A stretch of 64,000 nucleotides of DNA, from the NCBI GenBank assembly GCA_025351345.1, contig JANXWB010000073.1:17471-81470 (forward strand). The letters are read 5' to 3'. This stretch comes from Synechococcales cyanobacterium GL140_1_metabat_312. Its GTDB lineage: Bacteria; Cyanobacteriota; Cyanobacteriia; Leptolyngbyales; Leptolyngbyaceae. The position numbers and the translations under genes were made by a program. The first letter of the stretch is position 1. Each line of letters begins with the position of its first letter. Shown piece by piece: positions 17,421 through 26,096 of the stretch. The notes beneath the pieces are model-generated. The model had not been told where the DNA came from. It did not search any database and worked only from the letters and a program-made list of their open reading frames with translations.

Positions 17421-17636
17421 TAATTTTGTAGATCGATCGCCCTTCCAAAATCACACATCAAACCACTCTTCCGTTCTCAATTTTTAAACCCGCACATCTT
17501 TCGATCGTCTTTTAATTCTGGACTTTGCAAGAGAATAACCTATCTGCTCAAGGTTGTAACCCGATCGCGTTGGAGGCTGTTCACGGATAATGAGCAAATC
17601 CCGTTAAAAATCATTAGAAATAATTCAGAGAATTAG

Positions 17637-17662
17637 TACTCAGATTTTGCCCCATCTGAGTA
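17637..17662. other. Strong hairpin downstream of nadE
   Basis: TACTCAGAT (17637-17645) and ATCTGAGTA (17654-17662) form a perfect 9-bp stem with an 8-nt loop, 44 bases beyond the nadE stop. No U-run follows on the minus strand, so it may be an RNA 3' end stabiliser or a Rho-type end rather than an intrinsic terminator. Otherwise 17421-17705 holds nothing I can name. Confidence 0.5.
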
Positions 17663-17705
17663 ATCGATCGCCCTAGAATGTACCCCCATCATCTCATCCA
17701 CCCCA

Positions 17706-19361
17706 TTATCCCCAACGTTGTGCGATCGGCATTCTCCAGCCTGTCCCGAAGGCTCGATCGGTGACTTTCAGACCGGGTGCAGATTGACGGCGTTTGAATT
17801 CTGCAATCTTAACTAGTCGTGAAATCTTTTCGACAATTGTACGATCGTGACCTGCGGCAACAATTTGGTCCAGGGATTCATGGTTTTGAACAATCCGATC
17901 GAGAATATCATCAAGGATTTCATAGTCTGGAAGCGAGTCTTGGTCGAGTTGTCCAGGTTTCAATTCAGCACTAGGGGGTTTGGTGATAATATTTGTCGGA
18001 ATGATTTCAGTAGTCCGGTTCAACCATTCACACAGAGCATATACTTTCGTTTTGGGGACATCTGCGATCGCCGCTAATCCACCATTCATATCGCCGTACA
18101 ATGTACAGTATCCGACTGCAATCTCAGATTTATTTCCTGTTGTAATCAACAAGTAATTAAATTTATTTGAGATTCCCATCAGCAATGTTCCCCGAATCCG
18201 GGATTGGAGATTTTCTTCAGCTATGCCAAACTCTGTCCCAGAGAAGATTTCAGCCAGTGATTCGTCATAGCTTTTCATCACAGGTTCGATCGGTACGGTT
18301 TGCGTTTTAATGCCTAAATTTTCTGCGAGTTGTTTAGCATCACTAATAGAATGATCTGAACTATAGGGCGAGGGCATCAAGATTCCCAATATATTCTCTG
18401 CCCCCAATGCCTCTGCTGCGATCGCTGCCACCAATGCCGAATCAATCCCGCCGCTCAATCCCAGCAATGCCTGTTTAAATCCACATTTACGGGCGTAGTC
18501 TTGTACCCCTAAAACCAAAGCTGCATAGAGTTCGGCAGATTGATTTAAGATCGGGGCGATCGGTTCTGTCGATAGAAATTTCTGATTTTCCCAACGAATT
18601 GTATGATTGCACGGTTTCATCTGGGGAACTCGATCGCACAGTATGCCATCGCGATTCACAACAAAACTGCCACCATCAAAGATTAGATCATCATTTGCAC
18701 CCACTTGATTAACATAAATAATAGGTTGATCAAATCGAATTGCTGTATGAGTTAGCATCCGTTCACGGGTTTGCTGTTTACCAATTGTATAAGGCGATGC
18801 CGACAGGTTGACAGTAAAATCTACATTTAGGGCGGCGAGATTCGCGATCGGATTCAGGCTATAGGCGCGTTTTCCCCAGAATTCTTCATCATTCCAAAGA
18901 TCTTCGCAAATGGTCACCCCAATATGAATATCGTCTAATTTAAAATGATTTGGTAATTCACCAGATTGAAAATATCTTGCTTCATCAAATACACTATAAG
19001 TCGGTAGTAAGTGCTTATGGAATACTTGTTTGATTTGGTTGTTTTGAATTAATGCAATGCTATTGTAAAGGGGTTTTTCACCTTTTTCTTCTGCATTTTG
19101 ATTACGCTCTGCAAACCCGATTAATCCAGACAAGTTTTTTGGAAAATCTGCGGCTAATTGTTCAAGTTGCGATCGCATTGCATCAATGAATTCTGGCTTT
19201 AGCAATAGATCGCGGGGAGGATAGCCACAAAGGGACAACTCGGGCGTTAGGAGAAGATTTGTGCCATGGTTGGCGGCTTCGATTGCGATCGCTAAAATAG
19301 TTTCAGCATTGTTATGGAGGTCGCCGATGGTGGGGTTCAATTGAGCGATCGTGATTTTCAT
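17706..19361 (-). CDS. nadE: Glutamine-dependent NAD+ synthetase
   Basis: A 551-residue two-domain enzyme that amidates nicotinate adenine dinucleotide to NAD+. Residues 1-260 are the nitrilase-type glutaminase (LLTPELSLCGYPPRDLLL with the catalytic Glu; HKHLLPTYSVFDE with the Lys; VTICEDLW with the Cys). Residues about 280-551 are the synthetase with the P-loop LGLSGGIDSALVAAI. It is the last gene of the run pncB-nadD-regulator-nadE. Confidence 0.96.
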   Translation of the reverse strand: MKITIAQLNPTIGDLHNNAETILAIAIEAANHGTNLLLTPELSLCGYPPRDLLLKPEFIDAMRSQLEQLAADFPKNLSGLIGFAERNQNAEEKGEKPLYNSIALIQNNQIKQVFHKHLLPTYSVFDEARYFQSGELPNHFKLDDIHIGVTICEDLWNDEEFWGKRAYSLNPIANLAALNVDFTVNLSASPYTIGKQQTRERMLTHTAIRFDQPIIYVNQVGANDDLIFDGGSFVVNRDGILCDRVPQMKPCNHTIRWENQKFLSTEPIAPILNQSAELYAALVLGVQDYARKCGFKQALLGLSGGIDSALVAAIAAEALGAENILGILMPSPYSSDHSISDAKQLAENLGIKTQTVPIEPVMKSYDESLAEIFSGTEFGIAEENLQSRIRGTLLMGISNKFNYLLITTGNKSEIAVGYCTLYGDMNGGLAAIADVPKTKVYALCEWLNRTTEIIPTNIITKPPSAELKPGQLDQDSLPDYEILDDILDRIVQNHESLDQIVAAGHDRTIVEKISRLVKIAEFKRRQSAPGLKVTDRAFGTGWRMPIAQRWG

Positions 19362-19429
19362 GATGAATGTAGGTTGTGTAGTGTGGATAGGCGAGAACTC
19401 TTAATAAGGGGAGGAAGAGAATCAAATCC

Positions 19430-20203
19430 TTAAATAAAAACTAGTGCCTTATCTTTTAAGGGTTCAAATGCTTCAGCATCAAATTTGTACAAACTAGCGG
19501 GACGACCTGCACCACGGGAAGCTTTTACGCCAGAATCCTGTAAGAATTTTAGTTTTAATAAGCGCGATCGGAAATTGGAATAATCAGAAAAATGTTCACC
19601 CAATACGGTGGTATAAAGTTGGTAGAGATCGCTTAATGTAAATAAATCTGGTAACACTTCAAAGGCGACAGGACTATATTCTAATTTATTTCGCAATCGA
19701 CAATGGCCATATTGAATGATTTTTGAATGATCAAAGGCTAATTCTGGGAGCTGACTCATCGGATACCAAGCAATACCACTAACGCCATCTGCGATCAATT
19801 CAGCTTCAGAATATCGGACTAAAGCAAAATAGCTTACAGACAAATATCGCACGCCATAACTTGCTTCGGCTTCTCGGGGATCACGCATGGGTCCACCAAA
19901 GGTATAAAGCTGTTCAAGGTAGAGATTTTGGACCCGAATTTTTTCCGCTAAAATACGATCGGCAGCAGCTTCTAAGGCTTCCCCATTTCGCACTAATGTT
20001 CCGGGCAAAGACCACTGCCCCAAAAATGGTTCCTCTTGCCGCATTACCAGCAAGACCAGCAATCGCTTTAAATCAGTATCTACTGAAAAGATTACGTTAT
20101 CAACCCCGACTCTAAAATCAGCTAACTTCAATTCATCACAGCAATCATCCGATCGATTCATTTTCCGTTGACGATTGGGTTCAGAACTCAAACGATTTGG
20201 CAT
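19430..20203 (-). CDS. Nudix plus winged-helix regulator, NrtR-like
   Basis: 257 residues. About 25-160 form a Nudix fold whose box is degraded: PGTLVRNGEALEAAADRILA ends in DRILAEK where active enzymes have REUXEE. A C-terminal domain (about 165-257, ending RPASLYKFDAEAF) looks like the winged helix of the NrtR family. NrtR repressors control NAD synthesis genes and sense ADP-ribose; family membership and the location inside the NAD operon point the same way. Regulation of this operon is inferred. It overlaps nadD by 16 bases. Confidence 0.75.
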   Translation of the reverse strand: MPNRLSSEPNRQRKMNRSDDCCDELKLADFRVGVDNVIFSVDTDLKRLLVLLVMRQEEPFLGQWSLPGTLVRNGEALEAAADRILAEKIRVQNLYLEQLYTFGGPMRDPREAEASYGVRYLSVSYFALVRYSEAELIADGVSGIAWYPMSQLPELAFDHSKIIQYGHCRLRNKLEYSPVAFEVLPDLFTLSDLYQLYTTVLGEHFSDYSNFRSRLLKLKFLQDSGVKASRGAGRPASLYKFDAEAFEPLKDKALVFI

Positions 20204-20769
20204 GAGTATAGGTTCTCCTGTTGGATATAATATTGTACGGAAGGTGGAACAGCGTTAGGTTTAGCGTAATTTCGGTAGGCGCTGGATGAGACATCGGGAG
20301 TTGTTAAATCCGCGATCGTCATAGTGCCGCCTAAGCGATCGATACAAGCTATTGATTCAGGAAGAATGGCATAGCCTGACCTTGGAATGACTAACAAATC
20401 AACTTCAGCTAGTAATTCTCTAGCCTGATACCAGGTTGTCAATTGCGGTAATAAATCAGCACCCAAAACAAATGTAAACTTCGCTTGCGGCCAAATTTCA
20501 CGGGCACGATGAACAGTGGTAATTGTACGTGGATAGCTTAATTCTGGGTGAACTTGAAGATTTGGAGTTTTGTCTTCTAGGGTTGCTATGAGTAGTCTCA
20601 GCATTTGATTACGCTGAGAAAGAGGGGTTTGATCTAGTTTAAATGGATTGTCTGAAGCCCATACTCCAACCCGATCGTAGCGATATGCTAACCATTTTAA
20701 AATAGCCAAATGACCATACGTTGGCGGATCGGCACTAGTTCCAAAGAGCGCAATTTTTAGATGAGTCAT
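20188..20769 (-). CDS. nadD: Nicotinate mononucleotide adenylyltransferase
   Basis: A 193-residue nucleotidyltransferase making NaAD from NaMN and ATP. The N-terminus IALFGTSADPPTYGHLAIL holds the TxGH nucleotide-binding motif, and DVSSSAYRNY near the C-terminus is the SSxxR-type motif. Its end overlaps the regulator gene by 16 bases, and pncB lies 45 bases upstream, so the three are co-transcribed. Confidence 0.93.
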   Translation of the reverse strand: MTHLKIALFGTSADPPTYGHLAILKWLAYRYDRVGVWASDNPFKLDQTPLSQRNQMLRLLIATLEDKTPNLQVHPELSYPRTITTVHRAREIWPQAKFTFVLGADLLPQLTTWYQARELLAEVDLLVIPRSGYAILPESIACIDRLGGTMTIADLTTPDVSSSAYRNYAKPNAVPPSVQYYIQQENLYSCQIV

Positions 20770-20814
20770 AGTTAATGAGTAGAGATTCTTCTAAATGCTC
20801 GAAGAGTGTAGAGA

Positions 20815-22155
20815 CTAGCGGGATTTCCGAGTTTCCTCCACCAACGCATCCAAACTCGGGGAAATCTCTGCAAGGACGATCGTTGGATTTCTCATTTGTC
20901 TCATTGCGTTTGGTAATACAGTTACAGACGATCGAGTCCTCCTAGCAATTGTTTCTAATGATTCTACAGGATTCACTCTTTGACCATTCTCCATCACCTT
21001 CTCAAGTAATGCCACTTCACCCCCTTGAATCTCGTCGCCCATCAACCCAATCCGATCGGATAATTGCTGATCATCAATTCGTCGAAATATTTGCTTACGT
21101 CCCGGATAACTAATTTTATTCACCGCTTCTTTCATGACTGGAATACCATCAATCTCTACTAATTTGTAGACACCATTCACCGGACTTCCCGTCACCAATT
21201 GCGTCCCAATCCCATAACCATCCAAACAAGCCCCGTCATTCTTCAATTCTTCAATTCTAAATTCATCTAAATCACCACTGGCTACAATCTCTACTCCCGG
21301 TAACAAATCCCGAATCTCTTTTGACAATGCCACCAAATCGCCTGAATCAATTCGTACACCCGTTAAGTGCTTCGATGGATTTGCCTTCAAGGCTTTTGCC
21401 GCCGCGATCGAATCATAGGTATCAATCAACAATGGAGCCGTCGGAAAATAGCGACCAAATGCCTCAAATGCTTTTGCCTCACTGCCTTCAGTCGCCGTCA
21501 ATGCCATCACCAATGAATGCGCCATAGTGCCCACCGGGACTCGCCCTAATTGTAATGCGGCCAATACATTAGATGTCCCATCAAATCCTGCCGCCAATGC
21601 CGATCGCGCTGCCATCAATGCCGCCTGTGGACCAAAGGCACGCCGGGTTCCAAACTCATAGAGTTTTGCTGCATCACCTGCGACATCCCGCATTCGGGCC
21701 GATCGGGTTGCAACAAGCGTTTGATAATTAATTATATTTAATAAATAGGTCTCAACCCATTGGGCCTGCCAAAGCGGGGCTTCAACTCGCAGAATGGGTT
21801 CATTGGCTAACACAATGGTGCCTTCAGAAACCGCCCACACCGTGCCTGTGAATCCACCAGTCCTTAAAATTTCCCAAAATCGATCGGGTGCATTTTCAAA
21901 CAGCGGTAATTCCTGAAGAGCCGCAATTTGAAGGGTACTAAATTTCAAGGTTTCTAAATATCGCAATACCTCAGTCAATCCCATCGCCACTAAATAGCCA
22001 AAATCATCGGGCATCCTTCGGGTAAACAATTCAAAACTCGCCGATCGTGCCTCAAGTCCTTCACCCACATAACAAGCCGCCATCGTGACCTGATAGAGGT
22101 CGGTCAATAGACTCAAATCTTCTACAGTAAATTCAGGAGTAACGGTAGCGCTCAT
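20815..22155 (-). CDS. pncB: Nicotinate phosphoribosyltransferase
   Basis: About 446 residues from the ATG at 22155, beginning MSATVTPEFTVEDLSLLTDLY; a TTG at 22176 would add seven. It converts nicotinate and PRPP to NaMN, the first step of the Preiss-Handler route. Typical segments are YEFGTRRAFGPQAALMAARS, IDTYDSIAAAKALK and VRIDSGDLVALSKEIRDLL. With nadD and nadE it completes the path from nicotinate to NAD+. Confidence 0.95.
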   Translation of the reverse strand: MSATVTPEFTVEDLSLLTDLYQVTMAACYVGEGLEARSASFELFTRRMPDDFGYLVAMGLTEVLRYLETLKFSTLQIAALQELPLFENAPDRFWEILRTGGFTGTVWAVSEGTIVLANEPILRVEAPLWQAQWVETYLLNIINYQTLVATRSARMRDVAGDAAKLYEFGTRRAFGPQAALMAARSALAAGFDGTSNVLAALQLGRVPVGTMAHSLVMALTATEGSEAKAFEAFGRYFPTAPLLIDTYDSIAAAKALKANPSKHLTGVRIDSGDLVALSKEIRDLLPGVEIVASGDLDEFRIEELKNDGACLDGYGIGTQLVTGSPVNGVYKLVEIDGIPVMKEAVNKISYPGRKQIFRRIDDQQLSDRIGLMGDEIQGGEVALLEKVMENGQRVNPVESLETIARRTRSSVTVLPNAMRQMRNPTIVLAEISPSLDALVEETRKSR

Positions 22156-22183
22156 CGCAATGGAGTTGAACAACAATGCTTTA

Positions 22184-22212
22184 TTATTATGGTAGTTTTA
22201 ACCAAAAGTCAA
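22184..22212 (-). promoter_or_regulatory. Promoter of the pncB-nadD-nadE operon
   Basis: On the minus strand TTGACT (22207-22212), a 17-nt spacer and TAATAA (22184-22189) form a good -35/-10 pair about 30 bases before the pncB ATG. This would place transcription start near 22177, downstream of the alternative TTG at 22176, which favours the 22155 start. Confidence 0.5.
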
Positions 22213-22281
22213 GGCTTTTCTTAAGGCTTTTTCTGCTTGAAGTGCGATCGGAGTCTTAAAATCAGGTCTTAATTATAGTTT

Positions 22282-22333
22282 TTTACAATAAAATTAACCT
22301 GTGTATAGTGAGGCTATACGAAGAATCGTATAC
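22282..22333 (+). promoter_or_regulatory. Promoter overlapped by two inverted repeats
   Basis: TTTACA (22282-22287), a 16-nt spacer and TATAGT (22304-22309) form a promoter towards the small gene at 22474. The -10 is embedded in GTATAG-N5-CTATAC (22303-22319), followed by TATACG-N6-CGTATA (22315-22332). The overlapping palindromes suggest a repressor site. The leader to the preferred ATG would be about 160 nt. Confidence 0.55.
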
Positions 22334-22473
22334 AAAATAATGGGATGACGATCGTTCGATCTATAGTTGAAGTAGATCAAATCTCAACAATATTTGGTCT
22401 ACCCTCAAGCCTGTTGATGTCGGTTTCTCTTCATTCCTGTTCATCAATAAAACTATATTTACGAGGTTGTTCT

Positions 22474-22620
22474 ATGAAAATGCCAGGTTTTTTTGCTAAT
22501 GCCATATCTTACGTGTCAGAAGCCATGAGTCGCATTTTTGGGCTAAATGATGATAACTATCCAGCAACGGGAGTTCAACCGTTTACTGGTGATAAAAATA
22601 GGCAGGAGAAAACTAATTAA
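22474..22620 (+). CDS. Small protein, 48 residues, unknown function
   Basis: ATG at 22474 with an ACGAGG ribosome-binding site gives MKMPGFFANAISYVSEAMSR, then IFGLNDDNYPATGVQPFTGD and a charged tail. An in-frame ATG at 22345 would add 43 residues that look non-conserved. The DDNYPATGVQPF ending has the look of a conserved small cyanobacterial protein, but I cannot name a family. It has its own promoter with operator-like repeats and a terminator. Confidence 0.6.
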   Translation: MKMPGFFANAISYVSEAMSRIFGLNDDNYPATGVQPFTGDKNRQEKTN

Positions 22621-22671
22621 GACACTACAAGTTAATTGAATTTTACCCTCGAGTTCTTCACTCTTTAAAAC

Positions 22672-22713
22672 AAGAACCCTATTTCTACTACATACAGTAA
22701 AAATAGGGTTCTT
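22672..22713. terminator. Bidirectional terminator between the small gene and iscA/sufA
   Basis: AAGAACCCTATTT (22672-22684) pairs with AAATAGGGTTCTT (22701-22713), a perfect 13-bp stem with a 16-nt loop. On the minus strand GTTTT follows; on the plus strand the run is short. It lies between convergent genes. Confidence 0.85.
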
Positions 22714-22744
22714 TCCTAAATTGAACTAAATTCAATCGATCGTC

Positions 22745-23104
22745 TTATGAAGAGAACGACTTGCCACAGCCACAGGTTTGATTTGCATTAGGATTCGTAA
22801 ATTGGAAACCACCACCAATGAGCGCATTGCTGTAGTCGAGCATCATGCCATAGATGTACAGCAGGCTTTTTGGGTCGCAAATCACCTTAAACCCATCATA
22901 GTCATAGACTTCATCATCGGGTCGAATATTGGCAATCTCTTCAAAATCCATCGTGTAGGACATGCCTGAACAACCACCACCCCGAACACCCACGCGCAAA
23001 CAAAGGTCTTTCCCTTGCTGATCGCGCAGCGTCCGAACTTGGGTTAATGCAGTTTCCGACATTAAAATGCCCTGTTGGGGGGGTGTTGCGACTGCCTGAG
23101 TCAT
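22745..23104 (-). CDS. sufA: A-type iron-sulfur carrier (SufA/IscA family)
   Basis: A 119-residue carrier that delivers Fe-S clusters to apoproteins. The three conserved cysteines occur in [12 protein letters not shown] and the C-terminal [10 protein letters not shown]. The middle section ([20 protein letters not shown]) resembles the cyanobacterial SufA-type protein more than the IscA paralogue, so the symbol is provisional. No other suf gene is adjacent. Confidence 0.88.
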   Translation of the reverse strand: MTQAVATPPQQGILMSETALTQVRTLRDQQGKDLCLRVGVRGGGCSGMSYTMDFEEIANIRPDDEVYDYDGFKVICDPKSLLYIYGMMLDYSNALIGGGFQFTNPNANQTCGCGKSFSS

Positions 23105-23294
23105 GGTTTCTCCTGTTAAGCTTGAATGAAAAAATCTGAACGATTGAACTCGTCATACTTTATATTCTAAAGGCTGTGGTGAAGATCTAACACGCTTGTC
23201 ATAAATCCCATTAATCTCTCACCAGTTGCCCTTTAGTTTCTAGTGAAGCTCGGATTTGCGGTAAGGTAAAAAGTATCGAATATAAGCCGAACCC

Positions 23295-24500
23295 ATGACC
23301 CTCGCTTCGACGAACGACAAGCCTCACCAAAAATCCAAAGCCCTCAAACCCGGCAGCCGTCGTCCGGCCAAAGAACTATGTAGCGAATGTGGACTCTGTG
23401 ACACCTCCTACATTCACTATGTAAAAGAGGCTTGTGCATTTATCAATCAGCAATTTGACAAGTTGGAAACCCTAGTCCATGGCCGAAGTCGAAACCTCGA
23501 CTCTCCCGAAGAACTCTACTTCGGCGTACATCAATCGATGATGCAGGCCCGAAAAAAAGAACCCATTCCCGGCGCACAATGGACCGGAATTGTCAGCACT
23601 CTTGCCATTGAAATGCTGGAACGGGGCTTAGTCGAAGGCGTTGTTTGTGTCCAAAGCGCGGCGGACGATCGGTTCACCCCTGTGCCGGTAATTGCAAAAA
23701 ACCGTGAAGATATCCTCGCGGCTAAAGTCAATAAACCTACTCTTTCACCAAATTTAAATATTCTTGATCTCGTTGAACAATCTGGCCTCAAGCGTCTACT
23801 AGTCATCGGGGTTGGCTGTCAAATCCAAGCGCTGAGAGCAGTTCAAGACAAAATCGGCTTAGAAAAGCTTTACGTTTTAGGTACGCCTTGTACTGATAAT
23901 GTCAGCCGTGCTGGACTTCAGAAATTTTTGGATACTACTAGCCGATCGCCCGAAACGGTGGTGTATTACGAGTTCATGCAGGATTTCAATGTTCATTTCA
24001 AATACGAAGACGGCTCGACTGAACTGGTGCCATTTTTCGGACTGAATACCAAAGAACTTAAAGATGTTTTTGCACCGTCTTGTTTGAGTTGTTTTGACTA
24101 TACGAATGCGCTGGCCGATATTGTTGTGGGCTATATGGGTGCGGAATTTGGTTCTCAATGGATTGTGGTGCGCAATGAAACGGGTGCGGAAATGCTGGAT
24201 TTAGTTCAAGATGCGATTACCACTAAACCTGTAACCAGCCAAGGCGATCGTAAAGCTGCCGTCCAACAAGGGATTGCGGCCTATGACAAGGCTATGACGT
24301 TACCGATGTGGGTGGCAAAAGCGATGGGCGTTGTGATTAAACGCATTGGTCCAAAAGGTTTGGAATATGCGCGATTTTCCATTGATTCTCACTTCACCCG
24401 CAACTATCTATTTGTAAAACGGAATTATTCACAAAAACTAGAACACCATGTTCCTGAGTTTGCAAAACGGATTGTGGCGCAATATAAATTACCAGAGTAA
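23295..24500 (+). CDS. bciB: BciB-type divinyl chlorophyllide 8-vinyl reductase
   Basis: A 401-residue member of the F420-hydrogenase beta-subunit family (FrhB/HCAR/BciB). An N-terminal CSECGLCDT and a later GVGCQIQALRAVQ and APSCLSCFDYTNALADIVVG belong to the Fe-S/FAD-dependent family. Cyanobacterial members of this length reduce the 8-vinyl group in chlorophyll synthesis using reduced ferredoxin. The close relative HCAR (7-hydroxymethyl chlorophyll a reductase) is a plant reductase, so function is inferred from family and phylum. Confidence 0.82.
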   Translation: MTLASTNDKPHQKSKALKPGSRRPAKELCSECGLCDTSYIHYVKEACAFINQQFDKLETLVHGRSRNLDSPEELYFGVHQSMMQARKKEPIPGAQWTGIVSTLAIEMLERGLVEGVVCVQSAADDRFTPVPVIAKNREDILAAKVNKPTLSPNLNILDLVEQSGLKRLLVIGVGCQIQALRAVQDKIGLEKLYVLGTPCTDNVSRAGLQKFLDTTSRSPETVVYYEFMQDFNVHFKYEDGSTELVPFFGLNTKELKDVFAPSCLSCFDYTNALADIVVGYMGAEFGSQWIVVRNETGAEMLDLVQDAITTKPVTSQGDRKAAVQQGIAAYDKAMTLPMWVAKAMGVVIKRIGPKGLEYARFSIDSHFTRNYLFVKRNYSQKLEHHVPEFAKRIVAQYKLPE

Positions 24501-24523
24501 ATACGATCTACCGTGGTCAAACT

Positions 24524-24784
24524 TTAGGACGATCCCTTTTGGCTTTGCGATCGGAATCGACCTGCAATAAAATCTCGTTGCTCGGCATGTTTCGTCGCCC
24601 GTCCTGTCACCCGTTTGCGCCACATCCGAAAGCTGGATTCTTTCATTTCACGGCGCATTACCGCAATCACCTGCGGCTCACTTAAACCAAATTGAAGTTC
24701 GATCGCTTCAAAGGGAGTTCGATCTTCCCAGGCCATTTCCAGAACACGATCGATAGTTTCGGAATCTAATTCAGGTAATTTCAT
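24524..24784 (-). CDS. DUF2805 / TIGR03643 family protein
   Basis: An 86-residue protein with the family core AWEDRTPFEAIELQFGLSEP, then VIAVMRREMKESSFRMWRKR and VTGRATKH. The helical core looks helix-turn-helix-like, and the C-terminus is basic. The function is unknown. It is the last of a minus-strand run with the membrane protein (24800) and glcE (26097). Confidence 0.85.
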   Translation of the reverse strand: MKLPELDSETIDRVLEMAWEDRTPFEAIELQFGLSEPQVIAVMRREMKESSFRMWRKRVTGRATKHAEQRDFIAGRFRSQSQKGSS

Positions 24785-24799
24785 ATAAGCTACGGTGAG

Positions 24800-26095
24800 T
24801 TACGGATTTTGTAATGGATGTAAGTGATAAACCAAACCATAAGGCCAATTTGAATTGCCACCATGAACGTGAATGAAAGTTAAAAAGCAAATACTCAAGA
24901 AGAGCTGAGCCACACAAATTAGAATCAACGATCGCATTCGTCCGCGTTCTAACCAAGCTGCCCAAATCTGAATAAATGGGTACAACACAATTAAATAATG
25001 CCCCGGAACTCGCACCCGTGCAACTAGAAGCAATAGCGGCATAATCACTCCACCCGCCCAAAAGTAATCTGTTATTACAAATTCAGATTTAATCTCACCA
25101 GAACTTCGGGCCTTCCACCACCGCACCAACGATGCGATCGCACTAATAGCCAAGAACAAAAGTGCAAGGGCAACCCCAAAGCTCGGATAGCCGAATATTC
25201 GTGGTTCTTGAATGAAGGTTCGCCAGAATTCTGGTCCCAAATCATATTCTAAATTCAAACCCCAGCCCGACAATAACCAATGCAACGGAAAATTAGGCGT
25301 AAGAATTTCGGCCCAACTTGGACGGGCAATAGTAGCGGCGATCGTCCCCATTTGGGAAATCCAAGGCAGCATAGGGATTGCACCGATCGTCGTTCCCAAT
25401 AAACACCAGCCCCACTTTACCTTGGCCTGAAGCTCCTTCCGATTTTTCCAGGCACTCACCAGAACTAAACCCGCTTGCCAAAAGAAACCACTCATATGGA
25501 TTTGGCCAATCAACGTGCCCACTAATCCCCAAGTAAATGCACCCGATCGCCTTTGACGAAACCAATGGCCAGCAAATACAAAAAAGCCAACAAATGGCAA
25601 AATATCCGTCGCCCAAATCGCTCGGGAAAAATGAATTGCTAAAGGATTCACACTCAGTAATGCTAATCCCCAAAACCAAACCAATTGTTCAGATTTATCC
25701 ACATAGCGACGAATAAATTCAGCAAAAAGAACGATCGTAACAATATTCGACACCATCACCCAGCGCACCATTGCCACCGGATTCTCTGATACCCAAGCTA
25801 ACGCAATAAAACACCAAACACTTAAACCAGGATTAAGAAACCCAACACCATTGCCCATTCCCAGCCAAGGCCAAGGCATCCGACCCTCCACCACCGACCG
25901 CGCTGTTCGATACATCCAAATCTCGTCTTCCTTCCATTTCATATCCTCCGCCCAGATCAATCGTAACAAACACCCAAAAACAATAAACAATATAATCCAA
26001 CACGTTTCGGGATTCTGAATGGATTGACGAATAGATTTAAATCCCCGATCGCGTAAACTTACTATTTGATTAGTACCTGTCTCAAGACTCGACAT
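24800..26095 (-). CDS. Polytopic membrane protein, GT-C/ArnT-like glycosyltransferase fold
   Basis: A 431-residue protein with about ten hydrophobic helices. After the first helix comes WAEDMKWKEDEIWMYRTARS, an acidic lumenal loop in the position of the ArnT/PMT-type catalytic Asp-Glu pair. These enzymes transfer sugars from lipid carriers. The substrate cannot be seen. It begins 1 base from glcE and ends 16 bases from the DUF2805 gene. Confidence 0.65.
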   Translation of the reverse strand: MSSLETGTNQIVSLRDRGFKSIRQSIQNPETCWIILFIVFGCLLRLIWAEDMKWKEDEIWMYRTARSVVEGRMPWPWLGMGNGVGFLNPGLSVWCFIALAWVSENPVAMVRWVMVSNIVTIVLFAEFIRRYVDKSEQLVWFWGLALLSVNPLAIHFSRAIWATDILPFVGFFVFAGHWFRQRRSGAFTWGLVGTLIGQIHMSGFFWQAGLVLVSAWKNRKELQAKVKWGWCLLGTTIGAIPMLPWISQMGTIAATIARPSWAEILTPNFPLHWLLSGWGLNLEYDLGPEFWRTFIQEPRIFGYPSFGVALALLFLAISAIASLVRWWKARSSGEIKSEFVITDYFWAGGVIMPLLLLVARVRVPGHYLIVLYPFIQIWAAWLERGRMRSLILICVAQLFLSICFLTFIHVHGGNSNWPYGLVYHLHPLQNP

Positions 26096-26096
26096 A

